64,000 nucleotides of DNA from Terricaulis sp. (GTDB taxonomy: Bacteria > Pseudomonadota > Alphaproteobacteria > Caulobacterales > Aquidulcibacteraceae). Positions within the stretch are counted from its first letter, which is position 1. Each line of letters begins with the position of its first letter. Where the stretch lies: contig JANPZV010000005.1 in NCBI GenBank assembly GCA_024707365.1, forward strand, positions 496,001-560,000, in the 5' to 3' direction. Position numbers and translations under genes: made by a program. Shown here piece after piece: positions 35,034 to 44,087 of the stretch. The notes under the pieces were generated by a model. That model was not told the DNA's origin. It made no database searches and saw only the letters and a list, made by a program, of their open reading frames with translations.

Positions 35034-36026
35034 ATGAGCCGAGACGACGAAGCGGAGCGCGGACGCGCCGAGCCGATCGACGCCGATTTTGAACCAGCCG
35101 AACGCGCCTACCGGCGCGGCGGCGGCGGCGTAAGTGGAAGCAGCGCTTTAATGCTGGCCTTTTTGGCGGCGAGCGCGGGCGCAGCCGGCGGGGCCATCGC
35201 GCCGCGCCTGGCGCCTGTGAGCGCCGCGCTCGAGAGCGCGTTCCCTGGCGGCGAAAGCGCGGGCGCACATGGCGGGCCTGAAGTGGCCGCTTTGGGCGCG
35301 CGCGTGAATGAGCTTGAAGCGATTGTCAAAGCGCCGGCGGAAGCGGCGGGCGTTGATGCGTCCGACACAAGCGCGCGCGTGTTCGCGCTGCAGGCCAGCC
35401 TCAACCAAGTGGAAACACAATTGGCGGCGCTGCCCTCTTCGGAACAGGTGGGCCAATTGCTGGCCGAGGTGCGGCGCTTGCAGGAAGAATTGCCGGCGGT
35501 GGCGGCTGAAGCGCGGCAAGCCGGCGTTGCGGCGCGCGCCTCTTATGCGGTGGTGGCCGCAAGCGAAGCTTCGCGCTCATCCGGGCCATTCGAGCAGGCG
35601 CAGGCCGCGCTCGCGGCGCTGCTGCCCGAGGATGAGAATGTCGCTGCGCTGGCGCCGCTGGCGCGCGTGGGCGCGCCGACGCGCACCGAATTGCGCGATC
35701 GGTTTGAGCGGCTGGACACAGAGATCGTGCGCGCCGCGCATCAGGCGCAAGCGGGCGCGGGCTTCTGGGGCCGCATCCAGGCGGCGATGGCGCAATGGAT
35801 CGTGGTGCGCCGCGCCGGCGAAGGCGATACGCCCGCCGGCGTGGTGGAGCGCGCGGAAGCAGCACTGGCGCAAGATAATCTGGCCGTCGCGGTGGAAGAG
35901 CTTTCGCGCCTTAACGGCCCCTCGCGCCGCGCCGCGCAAGGCTGGATCGACGACGCCACGCGGCGGCTTGAGATCGACCAGCGCATGTCGCTGGTGCGGA
36001 CCGAACTTTCGCGGGGGGCCACCTGA
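35034..36026 (+). CDS. Mic60/mitofilin-like inner-membrane protein
   Basis: 330 residues: acidic-basic N-terminus, one membrane helix (SSALMLAFLAASAGAAGGAI, about 37-58), a long coiled coil rich in Ala/Glu/Gln (SARVFALQASLNQVETQLAA; QVGQLLAEVRRLQEELPAVA), and a C-terminal mitofilin-like domain (GAGFWGRIQAAMAQWIVVRR then VERAEAALAQDNLAVAVEEL and LSRLNGPSRRAAQGWIDDAT). Alphaproteobacterial Mic60 homologues are known to sit in heme-biosynthesis operons, as here between hemD and hemY. They shape intracytoplasmic membranes in other species. ATG 35034 has GGGGAGC upstream. Confidence 0.85.
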   Translation: MSRDDEAERGRAEPIDADFEPAERAYRRGGGGVSGSSALMLAFLAASAGAAGGAIAPRLAPVSAALESAFPGGESAGAHGGPEVAALGARVNELEAIVKAPAEAAGVDASDTSARVFALQASLNQVETQLAALPSSEQVGQLLAEVRRLQEELPAVAAEARQAGVAARASYAVVAASEASRSSGPFEQAQAALAALLPEDENVAALAPLARVGAPTRTELRDRFERLDTEIVRAAHQAQAGAGFWGRIQAAMAQWIVVRRAGEGDTPAGVVERAEAALAQDNLAVAVEELSRLNGPSRRAAQGWIDDATRRLEIDQRMSLVRTELSRGAT

Positions 36027-37449
36027 TGTTGCGCCTCGCTTTTCTGCTGATCATCGCCGTCGCGGCGGTGCTGGTTTCCTGGCAAGTGGTCGCCACCGAT
36101 GCGGGCAGCGTGGAGATCAATTGGTTCGGCACGCAGGTCACCACCAGCGCGCTGTTTGGCTTGCTGCTGCTGGTGGCGATTATCGCCGTGGCGCTGCCGC
36201 TATTGCGGCTCGCCATGTTCTTGATGGACGCGCCAGGCCGGATCGGCAAAGCCAGCCAGCGCCAGCGCGTGCGCAAGGGCCAAGAAGCGCTGGCGCTTGG
36301 GCTGATCGCCGCCGAGGCGGGCGAGTTTGAGGCCGCGCGCCGCCATGCGGATAAAGCCGAGGATCTGATCGATGAGCCGCGGCTTGCGCTGCTGCTGCAA
36401 GCGCGCGCGGCGGAGGTTTCCGGCGATACGGCGGGCGCCGAGCGCGCCTATGCCGGCATGCTGCAGAACGAAGACACAGAAGTGCTGGGCCGCAAGGGCC
36501 TGATGGCCGCCGCGCTGAAACGCGGCGATCGGAACGCTGCGCGCGCGCGCATGCGGATGCGGCGTTCAAAGCCTCGAAAACCGCGTCCTGGCCGTTTCAA
36601 TATGCGTTCGATCTGGCGGTGCAGACCGCCGATTGGGAAAAGCGCGATCGAAACGCTGGATCTCGGCGATAAGCGCAAGCTGATCGAAGATAAGGTGGCC
36701 AAGCGCCGCCGCGCGGTTTTGATGACGGCGCAATCGCAGAAACTCGAGCGCGAGCGCCGGCCCGATAAAGCGGCCGAGATGGCGCAGAAAGCGTTCCGCA
36801 TGGCGCCCAGCTTTGCGCCGGCCGGCGCGATGGCGGCGCGGCTGCTGGTGGGCGAAGGCAAGGCCGAGCGCGCGGCGTCTATTCTTGAAGAAGCCTGGGA
36901 AAACGGCCCGCACCCGGCGCTGGCGCACGCCTATCGCGACCTCATCCCCGGCGAGACGCGCGAAGGCGCGCTGAGCGCATGCAGGCGCTGGCCGCCAAGC
37001 GCCGCGATCACCGCGAAAGCCGCATCGTGCTGGCCGAACTCGCCATGGAGCGGGCTGATTGGGCCAACGCGCAGGCCGATCTTGAGGATGCGTACCGGGA
37101 AAACCCCTCCTCGCGCATCTGCATTCTGTTTGCGCAGGTGGCGCGCGGCAAAGGCGATGAGAACGCGGCGCGCACCTGGCTGGCGCAAGCGGCCGCCGCC
37201 CCGCGTGAGCCCGATTGGTCAGACCTCGATCCCGAAGGCCCGGCCTTTCTCTATGACGACAGCGATTGGGCGCGCATGGTTTACGTGTTCGGCGATGGCG
37301 GCCAATTGGTGCATCCGCGCATGGAGCGCGGGCACACTGATGCGCTTGGCCCTGTGCTCGCCTTGCCGACGGCGGTGCTAACCCCGCCCAAGCCGGAGCT
37401 GCACGCGCGGCCGGTTGAAGATGATGTAGAAGTCGAAGAAATCCGCTGA
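36026..37449 (+). CDS. hemY: HemY-like TPR membrane protein, three single-base frame breaks
   Basis: ATG 36026 overlaps the Mic60 stop. Two N-terminal membrane helices (MLRLAFLLIIAVAAVLVSWQ; LFGLLLLVAIIAVALPLLRL) are followed by TPR-like helices. As read the frame breaks near 36545, returns near 36641, and breaks again near 36969. The middle frame reads AHADAAFKASKTASWPFQYA then FDLAVQTADWEK, and the last reads MQALAAKRRDHRESRIVLAE to ...DDVEVEEIR (stop 37449). All three are single-base changes in GC repeats or short runs, and together give one protein of about 474 residues. HemY (COG3898) is linked to heme synthesis in proteobacteria; its chemistry is undefined. Confidence 0.85.
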
Positions 37450-37472
37450 AGCGGCCTCAAGCGTAAACAAAA

Positions 37473-37512
37473 GCTTTCCAGCGCGCGCCCGCAACGGCGC
37501 GCGCTTAAGCTT
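37473..37512. terminator. Hairpin after hemY
   Basis: AGCGCGCGCC (37480-37489) pairs with GGCGCGCGCT (37496-37505) over a CGCAAC loop, flanked by an outer AAGCTTT/AAAGCTT-type pair. A perfect GC-rich stem without a long T-run. It separates the hem cluster from the octad-repeat gene; nothing else is visible in 37513-37658 apart from the repeat-gene leader. Confidence 0.7.
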
Positions 37513-37658
37513 TCGTTGGCAAAACAGGCGGAACCCGGAAACACCTCGGAAAGACATTTACCGTAAACGTGGCCTCGCGTGCATCAGGGTGCAGAAGCGC
37601 TCGGAGTGTTCGTGGGCTGACCGAACGTCGGCTCGATAAGACCCCAGAAGGGCATACG

Positions 37659-40600
37659 ATGTCGATTTCGAGTCTCTCGCCGGCACAGATCGGCGCGCTT
37701 TCGCCTGCGGCTATCCAGGCGCTGGCGCCGACTATGATCTCCCAGATGTCCACCGCGCAGGTGGCGGCGATCAGCGCCGAAGGCATCGGCGCCCTTTCCA
37801 ACACGCAAGTCGCGGCGCTTTCGACCACGCAGATGCGGGCCCTCACGGTCTCGCAAGTGCCGAATTTTTCGAGCGACGTCACCTTCTCCGCCGCGCAATT
37901 GGTTGCGCTGAGCGGGGCGCAGCTCGGCGTTTTCACCACCACGCAGATCGAAAATTTTTCCGCCACGGCGATTTCCGCGTTCGCCACCACGCAAATTCAG
38001 GCGCTGGGCGCCACCAATCTTTCGGCCCTGGACGCCTCCCAAGCCGCCGCGCTGACGGCGACGCAAATCGCCAACCTTTCCACCACCCAAGTCGCGGCGC
38101 TGACAGCGACCGACATGGGCGAATTCACCACCACCCAGATCCGCGCCTTTACCCAGACGCAGATCTCCCGCCTGACGACCGAGGCCTTCTCCGCGCTCGA
38201 CGCCGCCCAAGCCGGCGCGCTGACGGTGACGCAGCTGCGCGGGCTCACCACCACGCAGGTCTCGAACCTCACCACCGATGACGTGGGTGAATTCACCACC
38301 ACCCAGATCAACGCGCTGACGACAACGCACGTGCGCGCGCTCTCAGAGGCCAACCTCGCCGCGATGGCCGAAACCCAGGTGGCCGCGCTCACCGCCGCGC
38401 ACATGCAGGCGCTTTCCTCCACCGCGTTCTCGGCCTTCACCGACACGCAAGTGCAGGCCATGAGCACAACGCAGGTCGCCGCGCTCACCGCCGCGCAGAT
38501 CGCCGGGCTCGACGCCACCGACATGGCCGAATTCACCAACGGGCAATTGGCCGCGCTTTCCACCACGCAAGTGCGCGCGCTGACAGCCACGGCGATGGGC
38601 AGCCTCAGCGAAGCGCAGATCAGCGCGCTGACCACCGCGCAAGTTCAGGCGCTTTCCACCACCGCGCTTTCGGGCCTCGCCGACACCCAACTCGGCGCGC
38701 TCACCGCCCAGCAGATCGGCGCGCTGACCACCGCGCAGATGCGCGTGCTCAGCGCCGACAACATCGCCGCCTTTGGCGAAACCCAAGTGGCGGCGCTGAG
38801 CGGCTCACAGCTGCAGCAATTGAGCAACACCACCCTTTCTGCGCTGGCTGAATCGCAAGTGGCGGCGCTTTCCACCACGCAAATCACCTCATTGCGCGCC
38901 AACCAGCTCTCTGCGCTTGAAACCAGCGATATGGCTGAATTCTCGGCCGCGCAGATCGCGGCGATGACAACCACGCAATTGCGCGGCCTTTCCACCACGA
39001 ACGTGGCGGCGCTGGCCGAGGCCCAGGTTTCCGCGCTGACGACCGCGCAAGTTCAGGCGCTTTCCACCGCGCAATTCGCCGCGCTGGAAGCCACCCAAAT
39101 CGGCGCGCTGGCGGCCACGCAGATCGCCGCGCTCACCACCCAGCAGATCAAGGGCCTGACCGCCGATGGTCTAGCCGCGCTGGGCAGAATCCCAGATCGA
39201 AGCGCTGGCCGCAACGCAGATCGCCGCGCTCACCGCCACCAGCCTCGGCGCGCTGGCCGAAACGCAGATTGGCGCGATGACGACCACGCAGGTGGGCGCG
39301 CTGGTGCGCGGGCAGATCGCCGCGCTCGATAGCGATACATTCTCGGCGCTGAGCGCAGATCAGGTCGGCGCGCTGAATACGACGCAATTGCGCGCGCTGA
39401 CAACGACGCAGCTTGCAGCGCTTTCGGCCGAGGATTTGGCCGAATTCAGCACGACGCAGCTGGCGAGCCTCACCCCGGCGCAGGCCGCCGCGCTCACCTC
39501 CACGTCGATGCAGAACCTGGCTGACACGCAGATCGCGGCGTTCACCGCCACGCAGGTCAAGGCGTTCGCCCCCACCACGCTCTCGGCGCTGGCCGACACC
39601 CAGATCGCCGCGCTCACCGGCACGCAGCTTGAGGCGCTTTCCACCGCGCAATTTGCAGGCTTCACCGACACAAACGTAGCCGCGTTCTCGACCACGCAGC
39701 TTTCGGCGCTTTCAGCGACGCGCATCGCCTCCTTCTCCGCCACCGCGCTTTCGGCGATGGATGGCGCGCAGTTTGGCGCGCTCTCAACCACACAAGTGCG
39801 CGCGCTGACCGGCACTCAGCTTGCCGGGCTCGACGCGACCGATATCGGCGACATCACCGAAACCCAGATCGCCGCGCTCACCACCACGCAAATGCGCGGG
39901 CTCACGGCCACCAGCCTTGAAGCCCTGGCCGACACGCAGATCGCCGCGCTCACCACCGGGCAGATGCAGGCGCTGAGCACCACGCAGCTGCGCGGCTTCG
40001 ATGAAACGCAGATTGCCGCGCTCACCACCACGCAGATCGCCAACCTCGCCAGCACCCAGGTGCAGGGCCTCAGCCAAACCAATGTGGAAGCGCTGACGAG
40101 CGAGCAGATCGGCGCACTCACGACCGCTCAAGTGGCGTCCTTGAACACCACCAACCTGCGCGCGCTCAATGAAGCGCAGATGCAGGCGCTGACAACCGCG
40201 CAAGTGCGCGCGCTCAGCACCGCGCAGGTGGCGGCGCTGCAAACCGGCGACATCGGCGAACTGACGGAAACCCAGGTCGCCGCGCTCGCGGCGACGCAAA
40301 TCAGCGCGCTTGGGGCCACGAACTTCGCCAACCTGGCCGAAAGCCAGATCCAGGCGCTGAGCACCACGCAAATGGCCGCGGCAAGCACGGCGCAGATTGC
40401 GGCGATGACGGAAACGCAGGTTTCGGCGCTTTCCACCACCCAGATCGCCAACCTTTCGGCCGCGCAGGTGCGCGCGATGGGCGACGATAATTTCGCCGCG
40501 CTCGATGGCGCGCAAATGGAAGCGCTGACGGCCTCGCAGATCGCGGGCCTCACCACCACGCAGATTGCAAACCTCAGCACCACCGATTTCGGCGAACTGA

Positions 40601-43600
40601 CCGCCACGCACATCGCGGCGCTGACCACCGCGCAAGTGCGCGCGCTGAGTGAAGACAACGTAGCCGCCATGGCCGAAACGCAGATCGCGGCGATGACGAC
40701 AGGCCAAATCGCCGCGCTTTCCACCACCAACATCGCGGCCCTTGCCGAAACGCAAGCCACATCGCTGACCACCGCCCAGATCGCGGCGCTTTCAACCTCG
40801 CAGCTGCGCGCGCTATCGGAAGCAAACCTCGTCGCGCTCGACGCCGCGCAGATCGGCGCATTGACGACGGCCCAAGCCCGCGCGCTGACGGTGACGCAGA
40901 TCGAGGCGCTCACAGCCAGCGACATGGCCGAATTCGCCGCCACGCAATTGGCCGCGATGGTCACCACGCAAATCCAAGCGCTGAATGAAACCAGCGTGTC
41001 GCAGCTTGCCGCCACGCAGATTTCGGCGCTTGGCTCCACGCAATTGTCTCGCCTTTCCGTCGAAGCGCTTTCGGCGCTGGATTCAGCGCAAATGGCCGCG
41101 CTGAGCAGCACGCAATTGCGCGGGCTGACCTCCACGCAGCTTGCGGCCCTGACGGCCGAGGATGTTGCCGAGTTCAGTGAAACACAATTTGCGTCGCTCA
41201 ATCGCACGCAAATTGCGGCGCTGACATCCACGAACATGGCCTCTCTCGCCGCGACGCAGATTGCGGCGATGACTACATCGCAGATCCAAGCGCTCTCCGC
41301 CGAAACGCTCTCCGCGCTCGATGGCGCGCAAACCGGCGCGATGACGACGACTCAGATTTCCGCGCTCACGACAACGCAGGTGGCCGGCCTCAACGCGACG
41401 GACATCACCGAGCTTTCCTCGACGCAAGTGGCGGCGCTGGGCGCGGCCCAGATCGGCCGCTTAAGCGATGAGGCGCTCTCGGCGCTCGAAGCGGGCCAAG
41501 TGGGCGCAATGAGCACGACGCAGATCCGCGCGCTTTCGGCGACGCAGATCAGCGCCATGAACGCGACCGACGTGGCCGAGCTCTCCACCGCGCAACTGGC
41601 GGCGCTCACCACCACGCAAGTGCGCGCGCTGAGCGACAGCAACATGGCCGACCTCGCCGAGACGCAGATCGCGGCGTTCAGCGCGGGCCAGGTGCAGGCA
41701 TTCTCCACCACGATCATCAATAGCTTGAGCGAAGGCCAGTTCGCCGCGCTGACCACGGCGCAGATCGGCGCGCTGAGCACCAGCCAGGCCGCCGCGCTCT
41801 CCGCCGAGAGCATCGCGGCGATGACAGAGACTCAGGCCGCCGCGCTCACGACCGCGCAGATCGCCGCGCTTTCAACCGAGGCCGCAGCGGCCTTCGGCGC
41901 CTCGCAGATTGAGGCCATGAGCACGACGCAGGTGCGCGCGCTCACGTCCACGCAATTGGCGGCGCTGGAGACCGACGACATCGCCGAGTTCACCACCACC
42001 CAAGTGGCGGCGCTGACGAATACGCAAATCCAGGCGCTCAGCAGCGATAATTTCGCGGCAATGGCCGAGAGCCAGGTCGCGGCGCTGACGGCGGGCCAGA
42101 TCGCGGCGGTATCGACAACGAACATCGCGGCGATGGCTGAAACACAAATGAGCGCGCTGACGACGACACAGCTGGCCGCGCTCTCGACGTCGCAAGTGCG
42201 CGCGCTGAGCGAGGCCAACCTTGCCGCGCTGGACGCCACGCAAATCGGCGCGTTCAAAGCCACGCACATCGCGGCGCTGACGGCCACACAGATCGAATCG
42301 CTTTCCGCCGGCGACATCGCTGAATTCAGCACCACGCAGATCACAGCGCTGACGGCAACGCAAATCCGCGGCCTCTCGGACACCAACGTGGCTGACCTTG
42401 CCGAAACCCAGGTCGCGGCGCTGACGAACACGCAGATCCAGGCCTTCAACACCACGAGCTTCTCGGCCCTGGCGGAATCGCAGATCGCCGCGCTTTCCAC
42501 CACGCAGATGGCGGCGCTCACGACCACGCAGATCGCCGCGCTCTCCGAGGACGATGTGGCCGAGTTCGCCGCCACGCAAATTGCGGCGCTTTCATCGACG
42601 CAATTGGGCGCGATGACCAACACCAATCTGGGCGCCTTCGGCGAGACGCAAGTGGCCGCGCTGACGACGACGCAGATCGCCGCGCTTAACACCACCAAGG
42701 TGGCGGCGCTGCAGGAAAGCCAAATCGCGGCGCTGACGACCACGCAAGTTGCGGCGCTCTCGACCCTGCAATTGCGCGCATTCTCGGAGGAAAATCTCCG
42801 CGCGCTTGACGCCGCGCAAGTCGCGGCGCTGAGCGCCACGCAAATCCGCGGCCTGACAACGGCGCAGATCAACGCGCTGGAAGCTGGCGATTTTGGCGAG
42901 TTCTCGGCCACGCAGATCGCCGCACTGGCGACAACGCAGGTGCGCGATCTCAGCGCTGAGAGCCTTGCAGCTTTCGCCGACACCCAGATCGCCGCCCTGG
43001 CCGAGACCCAGCTCAAGGCGCTTTCGGCCGCCAATGTTTCGGGCTTGAGCGACGCGCAGATCGCGGCGCTTTCGATCACGCAAGCCGCGCAGCTGACGAC
43101 ATCGCAGATCGCCGCGCTCTCGGAAGAAGATATCGCTGAATTCAGCGCTGATCAGATTGCGGCGCTGACGACCGCGCAGGTCAAGGCGCTTTCCAGCACC
43201 AATCTCACGGCGTTGAGCGAAAGCCAGGTGCAGGCGCTGACGACCACGCAATTGCTGGCGATTTCCACAACGAACGTTCGCGAGCTGAGCGAGAGCCAGG
43301 TGCAGGCGCTGAGCGTGACGCAGATTGGCGCGATGACGGCATCGCAGATCGCCGCGTTCAACCAAACCAATATCGCCGCGCTGGACGCCGATCAGATCGG
43401 CGCACTCAACACCAGCCAGGCGCGGGCGATCTCCTCCACGCTGATTGGCGCACTTTCGGCCGAGGACATTGCCGAGTTCACGACCGCGCAGCTTGCTGCC
43501 ATGCACACTACGCAAATTGGCGCGCTGACCGAAACGAATATCGCGGCGCTGGCGGAAACGCAGATCCAGGCGCTGACGACCGCGCAAGTCTCGCGGCTCA

Positions 43601-43974
43601 GCACCGCGGCGCTGATCGCGCTGAATGCCGAGCAAGTTGGCGCGATGAGCAGCACCCAGGTGCGCGCGCTCACCGCGACGCAGATCGCCGCGCTTGACGC
43701 CACCGACATCGCCGAGTTTGCAGACGCCCAGATCGCCGCCATGGCCACCACGCAAATCCAGGCCTGGTCCACCACGGTGATCAGCGAATTGCAGGCCGCG
43801 CAGATCGCGGCGCTGACGGTGACGCAAGTGCCGGCGCTGACGGCCACCCAGCTTGACCACCTCTCCACCACCAATATCGCCGCGTTCAGCACCACCCAGA
43901 TTTACGCCTTCACCTCCGCGCAGGTGGCGAGCCTGGATGGCGATCAGATCGAGGCCTATCTCTCGGCCGCCTAA
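37659..43974 (+). CDS. Giant octapeptide-repeat protein (about 260 Ser/Thr/Gln-rich octads), one-base frame break
   Basis: ATG 37659 (AGAAGG upstream) starts MSISSLSPAQIGALSPAAIQ, already in repeats. From there to the C-terminus (...FTSAQVASLDGDQIEAYLSAA) the protein is almost entirely tandem octads with consensus [LFM]-[ST]-x-[TA]-[QN]-[IVLM]-x-[AG], such as LTTTQIAA, LSTTQVRA and LAETQIAA. As read the frame breaks near 39189-39192. One extra G (CTGGGCAGAATCC for CTGGCAGAATCC) explains it, and the octad register then stays in phase. Corrected length is about 2,104 residues. No signal peptide, membrane helix or Cys is seen; Lys, Trp and Tyr are very rare. Octads containing D-x-[AG]-E mark super-repeats. 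The S/T-x-x-Q pattern resembles a helix N-capping box, suggesting a solenoid of short helices; a beta-solenoid is the alternative. Function unknown; a GT41 glycosyltransferase follows. Confidence 0.85.
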
Positions 43975-43988
43975 CGCACGCGCCCGCC

Positions 43989-44020
43989 GGGTTAACGCGC
44001 GGCGGCGCGCCGTTAAGCTT
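43989..44020 (+). terminator. Hairpin after the octad-repeat gene
   Basis: TTAACG and CGTTAA arms enclose a GC-rich GCGCGGCGGCGCGC core, followed by GCTTTTG. It lies 15-45 bp after the repeat-gene stop and about 70 bp before the GT41 start, so the two genes may be partly uncoupled. Confidence 0.6.
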
Positions 44021-44087
44021 TTGACAACGCAAATCGCCGGACCGTCCCGCCCGCGCGCGCGCCTTACGCCCGCGCGAAGGGGCCGTT

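Noticed and set aside
40128-43079. Long minus-strand frames full of VCVVVSAAICV-like repeats
   Set aside because: These are the reverse strand of the octad gene; the 24-bp period makes every frame open. No starts with ribosome sites or sensible composition.
37659-43974. 24-bp periodic DNA as a CRISPR-like or satellite array
   Set aside because: There are no conserved spacers or leader. The period is one codon octad and the variation is mostly synonymous, so it is coding.
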